DNA of 64,000 bases from an uncultured Campylobacter sp. (lineage in GTDB: Bacteria > Campylobacterota > Campylobacteria > Campylobacterales > Campylobacteraceae). Below the pieces are notes generated by a model that was not told the origin of the DNA, made no database searches, and saw only the letters and a list, made by a program, of their open reading frames with translations. A program made the position numbers and the translations under genes. The stretch covers positions 1 to 64,000 of the forward strand of contig UQBJ01000006.1 in assembly GCA_900539255.1 (NCBI GenBank), given 5' to 3'. Shown here in pieces: positions 27,454 through 35,012 of the stretch. Each line of letters begins with the position of its first letter. The stretch's first letter is position 1.

Positions 27454-27894
27454 ACGCCAACCGTCATAGCCGAACTTATGCGAACTCATCGTTATCAACC
27501 CCTAAAAAAAATCTTTTTTGCGCAAGATTTTTTGCGCCTGATGAATCCAGCCCATCAAGCCCTTATCTCCAAAATCTTTATCAAAAACGATATTTTAATG
27601 ATACTTGTTAAACACTCAGCCGCTTACCAAGAACTCAACCACGATGATACCAAAAAAAGCATTAAAATTCTCATAAAAATTTATACAAAAGCAAATCCTT
27701 TGAGCGAATTTGAGCGCGTAAAATCAGTCAAAATCCTTACAGATAGGGACTTTATGCCAGCTTTAAAAAGTGGCGAAAAAAAGCAAAAATTTTTTTTAGA
27801 ACTCTCAAAGGGCAAGTTTAAAAACCCTTTCAGCAACGAAATTCTTTTTGAAAAATTTGAAAAAATTCGCCAAGCGATACAAAATGTCAAGTAA
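27436..27894 (+). CDS. Conserved hypothetical protein upstream of uvrC
   Basis: 152 aa, basic, no membrane segment or signal peptide. Size and first residues are broadly like DciA/DUF721-type small proteins, but I cannot assign a family. It overlaps the start of uvrC by eleven bases, so the two are probably co-transcribed, and it appears to be read from a leaderless message. Confidence 0.65.
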   Translation: MKKLKQTPTVIAELMRTHRYQPLKKIFFAQDFLRLMNPAHQALISKIFIKNDILMILVKHSAAYQELNHDDTKKSIKILIKIYTKANPLSEFERVKSVKILTDRDFMPALKSGEKKQKFFLELSKGKFKNPFSNEILFEKFEKIRQAIQNVK

Positions 27895-29722
27895 AATGCC
27901 AAAAAATTTAAGTCAAAATTCCTTAAATTCATCAAATTTAGCCGCCGAGCTTAAAACCCTGCCCGAAAAAGCGGGCGTTTATCAGTATTTTAACGCTCAA
28001 AACCGCCTTTTGTATGTAGGCAAGGCGAAAAATTTAAAGCACAGAGTGCGAAGTTACTTTGTTTTCACGCCAAATTTAGCCCCAAACCCGCGAAATTCCT
28101 TACGCATACAAAAAATGCTTGCTGAGTGTGTGCATTTGGAGTTTATCACCACAGAATCAGAAGCCGATGCGCTCATACTTGAAAACTCTTTCATCAAGCA
28201 ACTGCGCCCAAAATACAACATTTTGCTACGAGATGATAAAACCTATCCTTACATTTATGTGGATTTGAGCGAAAAATACCCGCGTTTTGAGCTGACAAGA
28301 AAGCTCATCAAAAAGCCCAAAATCAAATACTTTGGACCCTTTTTTAAGGGCGCAAGAGAGCTTTTAAACGCGCTTTATTTGAATTTCAAACTCAAACAAA
28401 AATCATCGTGCAAAAAGGCTTGTATCTTCGCTCAAATCGGGCGTTGCGCCGTTGTGTGTGAAGAAAAAATTAGTGTTGATGAATACGCAAAAATCGTTCA
28501 AGACGCCACAAATGCACTGCTTAATCCGCATTTGCTTTTGAAAAATTTGCAAAGCAAAATGCAACTTTACGCGCAAAATGAAAACTACGAAGAAGCGGCG
28601 AAAATGCGCGATACAGTGGCTACAATCAAAGATTTGCAAGTAAAAATTCAAATCGACATTGCAAGGCTTGAAAATTTCAATGTTTTTGCGCTTGCAAAGG
28701 CTCAAAACACCCTTGCGCTCGTGCGTTTTGTCGTCCAAAATGGCAAAATCATCAGCGCACAGCATAAAATTTTTAGCGTAAAAGCCGATGAATACGATGA
28801 AAACGAACTTTACAAGCAGGTGATTTTAGAAAGTTTTAGCGTTGATGAGCCTGTAAATTCAACGCAAATTTATGTTTTGCAGGATTTTGAGGACAGAATT
28901 TTGGTTGAGGAACTTTTATCGGCAAGATTTGGCAAAAAATTTGACATAAAAGTGGCTAAAATAGGCGAAAAAAGGCGGATTTGCGAGCTAGCGCACAAAA
29001 ACGCCTTGCAAAATATCAAAAATCACCGCGCTAATGATAAATTCGAGCTTTTAAACGAGTTAAAAGAGTTTTTTGAGCTTGAAAATTTGCCCCAAGTAAT
29101 TGAAATTTTTGACAACTCACATTTGCAAGGTGTGGCAAATGTTGGTGCTATGGTAGTTTTTAAGGATACAGAATTTGACAAAGGTTCTTACAGACGCTAT
29201 CATTTGCACTTTGCAAACGAGTTTGAGCAGATGAAAGAGCTTTTAACAAGGCGCGCTAAGGACTTTGACAAGCTTGCAGCGCCTGATTTGTGGCTTATTG
29301 ATGGGGGTGCAACCTTACTAAAACTTGCAAGGGAAGTTATCAAAAGCAGCGGGGCAAATGTGGATATTTTAGCCATAGCCAAAGAAAAAATAGACGCCAA
29401 AGCTCACCGCGCAAAGGGCGGCGCAAGGGACATTTTACACTCTTTTAAGGGCGAGTTTGCGCTGAGTGTGAGCGATAAAAAACTTTTGTTTTTGCAACGC
29501 CTGCGCGATGAGGCACACCGCTTTGCGATAAGTTTTCATCAGCGCACCAAGCAAAAGGCGGATTTGCAAAGCTCAAAGCTCAAAAATTTAGGACTAACTG
29601 ATGGACAAATCGCTAAACTTTTAAGCTATTTTGGCAGCTTTGAAGCCATTTATAAGGCAAGTTTTGACGAGCTTAAAAACGCGACAAATTCAAGGGTAGC
29701 CGCAAAACTACGCAAAATTTAA
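27884..29722 (+). CDS. uvrC: Excinuclease ABC subunit UvrC
   Basis: Makes both incisions in nucleotide-excision repair. The GIY-YIG nuclease is at residues about 25-105 (AGVYQYF, LLYVGKAKNLKHRVRSY). A UVR motif (NENYEEAAKMRD) lies near residue 230, the RNase H-like nuclease starts at EIFDNSHLQG near 405, and a helix-hairpin-helix tail closes the protein. The start is ATG 27884 or 27896; 27884 overlaps the upstream stop. About 612 aa, standard length. Confidence 0.96.
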   Translation: MSSKMPKNLSQNSLNSSNLAAELKTLPEKAGVYQYFNAQNRLLYVGKAKNLKHRVRSYFVFTPNLAPNPRNSLRIQKMLAECVHLEFITTESEADALILENSFIKQLRPKYNILLRDDKTYPYIYVDLSEKYPRFELTRKLIKKPKIKYFGPFFKGARELLNALYLNFKLKQKSSCKKACIFAQIGRCAVVCEEKISVDEYAKIVQDATNALLNPHLLLKNLQSKMQLYAQNENYEEAAKMRDTVATIKDLQVKIQIDIARLENFNVFALAKAQNTLALVRFVVQNGKIISAQHKIFSVKADEYDENELYKQVILESFSVDEPVNSTQIYVLQDFEDRILVEELLSARFGKKFDIKVAKIGEKRRICELAHKNALQNIKNHRANDKFELLNELKEFFELENLPQVIEIFDNSHLQGVANVGAMVVFKDTEFDKGSYRRYHLHFANEFEQMKELLTRRAKDFDKLAAPDLWLIDGGATLLKLAREVIKSSGANVDILAIAKEKIDAKAHRAKGGARDILHSFKGEFALSVSDKKLLFLQRLRDEAHRFAISFHQRTKQKADLQSSKLKNLGLTDGQIAKLLSYFGSFEAIYKASFDELKNATNSRVAAKLRKI

Positions 29723-29790
29723 ATTTTAAGAGCAAATAAATTTCAATCAAACGAAAGTGTGATTTGCTTGCTCGCATTTACCTTTTATGT

Positions 29791-29796
29791 TATAAT
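29791..29796 (+). promoter_or_regulatory. -10 box of the TROVE-like gene
   Basis: TATAAT in the sequence TTATGTTATAATGG, about 30 bases ahead of ATG 29826, which has AAGGGA as ribosome-binding site. A separate promoter from uvrC is therefore likely. Confidence 0.55.
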
Positions 29797-29825
29797 GGCG
29801 CAAAGCATAAATTTAAGGGACACAA

Positions 29826-31364
29826 ATGAATTTTTTAGAAGCATTAAAACAAGAGTATGCAAACATAGCTTACACAGAAAATAACGCTCGGGCGTATAAA
29901 TCAACGGGAAACAAACTGCTTGATTTGTTTTCTCGTATGAGTGTTTCAAGAAGTTTTTTGAAAAAAGATGAAACGGGCAAAAAGTATCTTGATGATGATA
30001 TGCTCAACCTTTGCTTGATTTCTTTTGATGAAAGCCCTATTTTAAGCCTGCAAGCCATTATTTACGCAAGAGACATTTTAAACGGACAGGGCGAAAGAGA
30101 CACGAGCAGACAAATGCTTATCAGCCTTATAAATTCTCGTTGCGAAGGAAGGGTAGAGCTGTTTGAAAGGACACTTGTTGCCTTTAAGGAACTTGGCAGA
30201 TTTGATGATTTGGTTTGTGTTTATATGAGCGTAGAGGATAAGTTAATCAAAAATTACATTATCCAAATCATCAAAGCACAGCTAAAAACCGACACTGCTG
30301 CGATGATAAAAGGTGGCGTTGTGAGCTTGCTTGCTAAATGGTTGCCATCTGAAAACACTTCATCAAAACAAACAAAACAAGCCGCAAAAGCCATAAGAAA
30401 GGCGCTAAATTTAGACTCTGCCGAGTATAGAAAAATTTTGACAAAATTAAGGGCGCAGATAAAAATAATCGAAAATAAATTAAGAACAAAGGATTATTCA
30501 TTTGATTATGAAAGCGTTCCATCACAAGCTATGCTCAAATACACAAAAGCCTTTAAAAGAAATGATTTGGCTAGGTTTGAAAGCTATTTAGACTCTTTAA
30601 GCAAGGGCGAAAGTAAGGTAAATGTTAAGACCTTGACCCCTGCAAATGTGATTTACAAAATGGCACAAGATAACGGCGAAAACAAGTCATTATTTAACGC
30701 TCAATGGAAACAAATGCTTGAAAATTTCGAGTGTTTAAACGGCGTTGATGCGATTGTCGCAGCGGATGTTTCAGGGTCGATGTATGAGGGCGGAGAATGT
30801 CCTATTTATGTGTCGGTAGGACTAGCACTCTTTTTTGCATACAAAAATACAGCAAAATACAAGGGGCATTTTATTGATTTTTGTGGCAATTCGCAGATAC
30901 ACGAGCTTGATTTGTCAAAGGATTTGTGGGTTAATTATAATTTGATTTTAAATTCATCAAGGGATATGAACACAAATGTTGATTCTGTGTTTAAAGCCTT
31001 GCTAGATAGTGCTATAAAGCATAAAATTTCACAAAAAGACTTGCCAAAATACCTTATCATCATCAGCGATATGGAATTTGACGCGTGCAGTTATGATGAC
31101 AATGAAGTAAATTTCAACTCTTGGAAAAAGCGTTTTAAAGAAAATGCTTATGAACTGCCTATAATAGTGTTTTGGAACGCTGCAAATCGAAACAACATTT
31201 CGCCCGCACAAAAAAACGACAGCGTGATAATGCTATCGGGCAGAAGTCAAAATGGATTTAAAACGCTCAATCTCATCGAAAAATGTGGTATAATAAAATC
31301 CGAAGAACTAGCTTTAAAAGCAATGGTTGAGACTTTGAAAGGCTATGATAGGTATTTTGAATAA
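29826..31364 (+). CDS. vWA/TROVE-like (Ro60/DUF2828-type) RNA-binding protein
   Basis: 512 aa. The first 300 residues are helical and carry the TROVE/DUF2828 phrases ARDILNGQGERDTSR near residue 80 and FKELGRFDDLV near 122. The C-terminal third is a von Willebrand A domain with an intact MIDAS start (AADVSGSMYEGG near 315) and IISDMEFD near 410. Bacterial Ro proteins (Rsr) of this layout form rings that bind Y RNAs and assist RNA quality control; other DUF2828 proteins are phage-borne or unassigned. It has its own promoter and is followed at once by tandem structured elements (31364 onward), which would fit a Ro/Y-RNA locus. TROVE-like relation is probable, RNA partner is inference. Confidence 0.75.
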   Translation: MNFLEALKQEYANIAYTENNARAYKSTGNKLLDLFSRMSVSRSFLKKDETGKKYLDDDMLNLCLISFDESPILSLQAIIYARDILNGQGERDTSRQMLISLINSRCEGRVELFERTLVAFKELGRFDDLVCVYMSVEDKLIKNYIIQIIKAQLKTDTAAMIKGGVVSLLAKWLPSENTSSKQTKQAAKAIRKALNLDSAEYRKILTKLRAQIKIIENKLRTKDYSFDYESVPSQAMLKYTKAFKRNDLARFESYLDSLSKGESKVNVKTLTPANVIYKMAQDNGENKSLFNAQWKQMLENFECLNGVDAIVAADVSGSMYEGGECPIYVSVGLALFFAYKNTAKYKGHFIDFCGNSQIHELDLSKDLWVNYNLILNSSRDMNTNVDSVFKALLDSAIKHKISQKDLPKYLIIISDMEFDACSYDDNEVNFNSWKKRFKENAYELPIIVFWNAANRNNISPAQKNDSVIMLSGRSQNGFKTLNLIEKCGIIKSEELALKAMVETLKGYDRYFE

Positions 31365-31431
31365 AGTTGCGGACAGCTATTTTATGCTCTGAAACCATAA
31401 GTCGAGAAAAAGCAAAACTCGAAAGCAACTT
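31364..31431. other. Closed-stem element A 3' of TROVE-like gene
   Basis: AAGTTGC 31364-31370 pairs with GCAACTT 31425-31431. Inside are hairpins TTATG/CATAA (31382-31400) and TCGAG/CTCGA (31402-31422), making a compact three-way junction of 68 nt followed by a T-run. The 5' strand of the closing stem is followed by GGACAGCTATTTTATG, a motif repeated in element B. The stem starts on the last base of the stop codon. A terminator-like or Y-RNA-like RNA are both possible. Confidence 0.45.
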
Positions 31432-31489
31432 GTTTTTCAAAACAACTTATCATTTAAGGGGCGAAATTTTGCGTGTAATCGGCGAGTAA

Positions 31490-31538
31490 AAGACACGAAC
31501 AGCTATTTTTATGGATTGTGGTTCAAAACTCGTGTCTT
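31490..31538. other. Closed-stem element B, sharing a motif with A
   Basis: AAGACACGA 31490-31498 pairs perfectly over 9 bp with TCGTGTCTT 31530-31538. The interior starts ACAGCTATTTTTATGG, matching the same position of element A (ACAGCTATTTTATG). The closing stems themselves differ in sequence, so the structure but not the stem sequence is shared. An internal GTGGTTCAAAAC is loosely T-arm-like. Confidence 0.45.
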
Positions 31539-31553
31539 GTAAGAATTTGTCAA

Positions 31554-31667
31554 GCGATAAAGCTTTTGCAATGTTTGCGTGACAAATGCTTTATCGCCAC
31601 GCTATGGCGCGTTACCACACGCAAAACTCGCTTGTTTTTTACTTGCGATGACAGATTGCGAGTAAAA
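31554..31667. other. Two further strong hairpins after elements A and B
   Basis: GCGATAAAGC 31554-31563 pairs perfectly with GCTTTATCGC 31588-31597. TTTTACTTGC 31637-31646 pairs with GCGAGTAAAA 31658-31667 (one G-T pair). A short GCCA/TGGC hairpin lies between. The word AAAACTCG occurs in A, B and just before the last hairpin, so the units may be related. No ORF is credible here. Confidence 0.4.
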
Positions 31668-31775
31668 TAAATTCTGCAATGGATTAACATACGATTTTTG
31701 CAAAAAAATTTGTTCGCAAAGATGGATTTTTGTCGTTTTGAGCTTTCGCTAAAACACAAAAATTTTCAAATTATT

Positions 31776-31938
31776 GTCATTTTGAGCCTTTTGTAAAAAA
31801 GGCGACCCAACTGGTTGCAAGGCGCAAGCCGCAGCAAAAAATCTCCTTTTGTCATTTTGAGCGTAGCGAAAAATCCATAAATTCAGCAATCCACTCTCCG
31901 TTTTTTGTATGGATACTTCGCCAAAGGCTCAGTATGAC
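31776..31938. repeat. Palindromic repeat cluster 1 (three copies)
   Basis: Copies: 31776-31845 (long form, extra hairpins GCGACCCAAC..GGTTG and GGCGCAAGCC), 31851-31878 (GTCATTTTGAGCGTAGCGAA..ATCCAT), and inverted 31909-31938 (second subfamily, GTCATACTGAGC in reverse). Each is an imperfect palindrome with a variable inner stem. Sister clusters are at 49256-49393 and 58636-58809. No associated transposase in the window. Confidence 0.8.
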
Positions 31939-32067
31939 AAGATTTTAAGGGGTTGCTTGATTTTTGTGGATTATCCTTGCTCGCCCACGCTCACAAAGAC
32001 GATTCAACAAAGATTTTATAATCACAAATTCACGCACTTTTTTCACAAAAGCCCAAAAAACAAGCCC

Positions 32068-32895
32068 CTAAAACACTATGGTTTTGTTGTTTGAGATGAA
32101 AATTTTATCCTCAAACACCAAGTCAAGCGCCTTTGAAAGCACATTTTTTTCGACATTTTGCCCCGCTTTTTTCATATCAAGCCAGCTGTCCTCGTGGCTC
32201 ACATTTAGCACGGCTTGCGTGATGATGGGACCTTCATCAAGGTTGTTATTGACAAAATGCGCCGTTGCGCCGATGATTTTCACGCCCCTTTCAAAGGCTT
32301 GTTTGTAGGGATTTGCGCCGATAAAGGCGGGCAAAAATGAATGATGAATGTTGATGATTTGCCCCTCAAAATGCGCGACAAATTCAGGCGATAAGATACG
32401 CATATACTTTGCAAGCACGATATAATCGAACTTGTATTGTTTCAAACACTCCAAAATAAGCTCTTCGTGCGCTTGTCTGCTTAAATTTTCGCTCTTTATG
32501 CTGTGATAAGGTAGCTCAAACTTCTCTACCAAGCCGCAAAGCTCGTTATAGTTAGATATAACGGCTTTAATGTTTGCCAAAAGCTCGTTGCTGTAATGCT
32601 TTATCAGCAAGTCCCCCAAGCAATGCGCCTCTTTTGTCGCAAAAATCACAATGTCCTTTTTTTGCTTTTCATAAAGCTCCACTCGCGTTTTAGCGGGCAA
32701 CATAGCCTTTAAAGTGCCTACAAATGAGCCTTTGTCAAACTCACCCTCCAAAATCGCACGGAAAAAGAAAAGCCCCTCGCCCACGAATTCATCGTTTTTG
32801 ACGATATTGAGCTGATATTTGAAAATCACATCAGCGATGCGGTAAATCAAGCCTTTTTCATCGCTCGTGGCGATTTTTAGCACAAATTGTTTCAT
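32068..32895 (-). CDS. purU: Formyltetrahydrofolate deformylase PurU
   Basis: Hydrolyses 10-formyl-THF, balancing one-carbon units and giving formate. An N-terminal ACT-like regulatory domain (MKQFVLKIATSDEKGLIYRIADVI) precedes a formyltransferase fold with IHHSFLPAFIGANPY, GATAHFVNNNLDEGPII. The start at ATG 32895 has GGGG six bases upstream and overlaps the cca stop as ATGA; the longer reading from 32925 lies wholly in cca. About 275 aa. Confidence 0.92.
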   Translation of the reverse strand: MKQFVLKIATSDEKGLIYRIADVIFKYQLNIVKNDEFVGEGLFFFRAILEGEFDKGSFVGTLKAMLPAKTRVELYEKQKKDIVIFATKEAHCLGDLLIKHYSNELLANIKAVISNYNELCGLVEKFELPYHSIKSENLSRQAHEELILECLKQYKFDYIVLAKYMRILSPEFVAHFEGQIINIHHSFLPAFIGANPYKQAFERGVKIIGATAHFVNNNLDEGPIITQAVLNVSHEDSWLDMKKAGQNVEKNVLSKALDLVFEDKIFISNNKTIVF

Positions 32896-34013
32896 TTTAT
32901 CCCCTTTAAATAGGCTTTTAGCCACTCATTTTTGCGTTTTTGTATCTGCTCGCCCAACTTCTTGCCCGAAAAGCCTAAATTTTCAAGCTCTTGCGTGTCA
33001 ATTTGCGCTCGTAACGCCTTTTCATAGAGCTTTAAAGCCTTTGCTCTTTGCACTCTTTTTTCGTCCCAAAGCCCAAGCCAGCTTTTTAAGGGCATTTGCA
33101 AGGCGATTTGAGCTAAATTTAAATCACTCATTTCATCTTTAAAAAAGGGCTGTTTTGCGGCGTTTAAAAGCTCTTTTTTAAGCTGTGTTTTTGCGAAAAA
33201 ATCCTTTTTTTCAATGCCGAAAAAATTTAAATAAAGATACAAAAACAAGCCCTCATCGCTGATAAATTCGCGCGCCCTTTCAAGCATTTGCCTAAATTTC
33301 GCGGCGTTTTCGCACTTTGTGCTGTCATTTAAAAGCACGATTTGCTCTAAATTCAGCTTTTGCAAAGCCTCAAATCCACGCTTTAAATTCTTTGCCTTAA
33401 AAAATTTATAAAGTTCAGCGTTGATTCTGTCCTTACTCAAATCCCTTGTATCCATAGTTTGCATAAATTTCAAACTCTCATCGGCGATTTTTAAATCAAA
33501 TCTTGCCACAAAATGCACCGCTCTAAGCACGCGCAGGCTGTCCTCTTTAAAGCTCTCATCATCGATATGCCTTAAAATACGGGCGTTTAAATCCTCAAAC
33601 CCGCCGTAAAAGTCCAAAAATTCATCGTTAAAAATGTTTATCATCATAGAATTTATGGTAAAATCCCGCCGCCTCGCCCCAAGCCTTTCATCATCGCAAA
33701 CGCTTACCTCAAAGCCCTTGTGTCCGCTTCGCACCTTGTTTTCCGTGCGGGCAAGGGATAAGTCGTAATTTTTAAATTTATACACGAAAAAGCTTTTACC
33801 AAAGCCATTTGCGCCAAGTTTTTGCATAAGAGTATCGAAAAATTCAGGCTTTATGTCATAAATTTCTATGTCAAAGTCGTAAATTTCGCGCCCTAAAAGC
33901 ATATCACGCACGCTACCACCCACCAAATAAGCCCTTTTGGTGTGTGGAGCTAAAAAATCAGCGATGAATTCAAGCTCGGCGTTATTTTTTAAGCTTATCT
34001 TCGATACTTGCAA
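32892..34013 (-). CDS. cca: tRNA nucleotidyltransferase (CCA-adding) / poly(A) polymerase family
   Basis: Class II nucleotidyltransferase. The catalytic head shows LVGGSVRDMLLG near residue 31 with the metal-binding acidic pair in DFDIEIYD, and the RRDFTINSM motif near 113. The RDRINAEL-type neck is present (SKDRINAELYKFF). 373 aa. In a genome where the tRNA-Asn gene here already encodes CCA, the enzyme may mainly repair ends. Its 5' end overlaps the upstream gene by 32 bases and its 3' end couples to purU. Confidence 0.88.
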   Translation of the reverse strand: MQVSKISLKNNAELEFIADFLAPHTKRAYLVGGSVRDMLLGREIYDFDIEIYDIKPEFFDTLMQKLGANGFGKSFFVYKFKNYDLSLARTENKVRSGHKGFEVSVCDDERLGARRRDFTINSMMINIFNDEFLDFYGGFEDLNARILRHIDDESFKEDSLRVLRAVHFVARFDLKIADESLKFMQTMDTRDLSKDRINAELYKFFKAKNLKRGFEALQKLNLEQIVLLNDSTKCENAAKFRQMLERAREFISDEGLFLYLYLNFFGIEKKDFFAKTQLKKELLNAAKQPFFKDEMSDLNLAQIALQMPLKSWLGLWDEKRVQRAKALKLYEKALRAQIDTQELENLGFSGKKLGEQIQKRKNEWLKAYLKGIK

Positions 34014-34338
34014 GCAAAAACTCTAAAAAATTGATAGTCAAATCAAGTCTAGTCTCTATGTCTTCATACTCTGCGGCTTTTAAGCCCTCGAAAAGCACTA
34101 AAATACGCTCTTTGACATTGTTTAAAAACCTTGCCTCGCTGCTGCTAGGCACATAGCTCGTGCCAACTTGCAACTCACTCGGGCTTTTGTATGATGGCGC
34201 AAAGTCGATAACTTCGGCATTTTGCCTAGCACTCTTGCGCTCAAAGCCTTGTGAGTTTTTGTTTGGCTCATTATCGTTCATCTGTTTGAGCGTTTTTTGG
34301 GTAGCCTCATAAGCCTTTTGTAAATCCTGTATTTTCAT
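33982..34338 (-). CDS. CiaD-position hypothetical protein
   Basis: About 118 aa from ATG 34338, which overlaps the upstream stop as ATGA. Polar N-terminal half (Asn/Gln/Ser-rich), helical C-terminal half (KERILVLFEGL to EDKLKK). By order (TPR gene, this, cca, purU) it matches Cj0788, described as the secreted invasion effector CiaD. CiaD acts through a MAP-kinase docking site; a basic-then-LxL pattern (KERILVL) is present but too short to be proof. Function here remains a hypothesis from synteny. Confidence 0.6.
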   Translation of the reverse strand: MKIQDLQKAYEATQKTLKQMNDNEPNKNSQGFERKSARQNAEVIDFAPSYKSPSELQVGTSYVPSSSEARFLNNVKERILVLFEGLKAAEYEDIETRLDLTINFLEFLLASIEDKLKK

Positions 34339-34589
34339 ATTTTTATCAACCACCTTTTAAATTCGTTGATTTCTTCTTCGCTTTGCATTGTGTTGAAAAA
34401 GTCGAGCATTTGGGTGTTTAAGTCCTTGTGCTTGCCTCCAAGCCCGCTCAAACGGCGCACAGCGTCAATGGCGTCTTGATTGTTTGGCTCGTTTTTTAAA
34501 ATGTTTTTATAAATCTCCAAAGCCTCATTTTTCAGCCCCTGCGCCTCGTAAATAGACGCTTCTGTCATCGTTTGCTTCGCCTTTTTCAT
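34335..34589 (-). CDS. Small TPR-like protein (Cj0787-like)
   Basis: 84 aa from ATG 34589, with GAGGG five bases upstream. A single tetratricopeptide-like pair is visible (YEAQGLKNEALEIYKNILKNEPNN), then a Glu/Lys-rich helix. Four-base overlap with the next gene. Probably a small protein-interaction module; no more can be said. Confidence 0.65.
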   Translation of the reverse strand: MKKAKQTMTEASIYEAQGLKNEALEIYKNILKNEPNNQDAIDAVRRLSGLGGKHKDLNTQMLDFFNTMQSEEEINEFKRWLIKI

Positions 34590-35012
34590 CTTGTCCCTCA
34601 AAAATTTACGCTAATTGTAGCAAAAAAAGTTGATTTTTGAAAATTTTTAGCTCATTTTGCTCGCTGATTATACGCAAAATTTGGATTTTAGTAAAAATTT
34701 ATGAATTTTGTGCTTGTAAAATTCCTTTTGAAAGAGATAAAAAATCATATAAAAAAGTCAAATCGTTATCAAAATTGTGCTAGAATTTCTTTCGTTTGAA
34801 AATTCTTTTTTGTTTTAAGGTAAAAAGTGAATTTTAGGCATTTTGCGATGAAGTTGCGTAAAATTTAAGCCCTTTGTGCTGATTTACAAATCATAAGCCG
34901 CAAAGAGCGAAATTTTAGGCTTTTGCTTGGATAAATCAAACGCAAAAATAAGCAAAGTTAGAAATTTACAAAGGCTTTCAAAATGCCTTTGATTTTGAGA
35001 AAGAGTTGAAAT
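34590..35012. other. Intergenic region ahead of the iron-uptake operon
   Basis: About 420 AT-rich bases between divergent transcription units. The stretch GTCAAATCGTTATCAAAA near 34757-34774 contains half of a Fur-like palindrome (GTTATCA), a weak match only. No ORF that could be P19 or the Ftr1 permease is present. Confidence 0.4.

Noticed and set aside
31364..31667. CRISPR array
   Set aside because: The shared motif occurs only twice, spacing is irregular, spacers are not alike in size, and no cas gene is present.
31550..31759. 69-codon minus-strand frame after the TROVE-like gene
   Set aside because: It crosses the perfect hairpins and repeat DNA, with no ribosome-binding site; the bases are better explained by structure.
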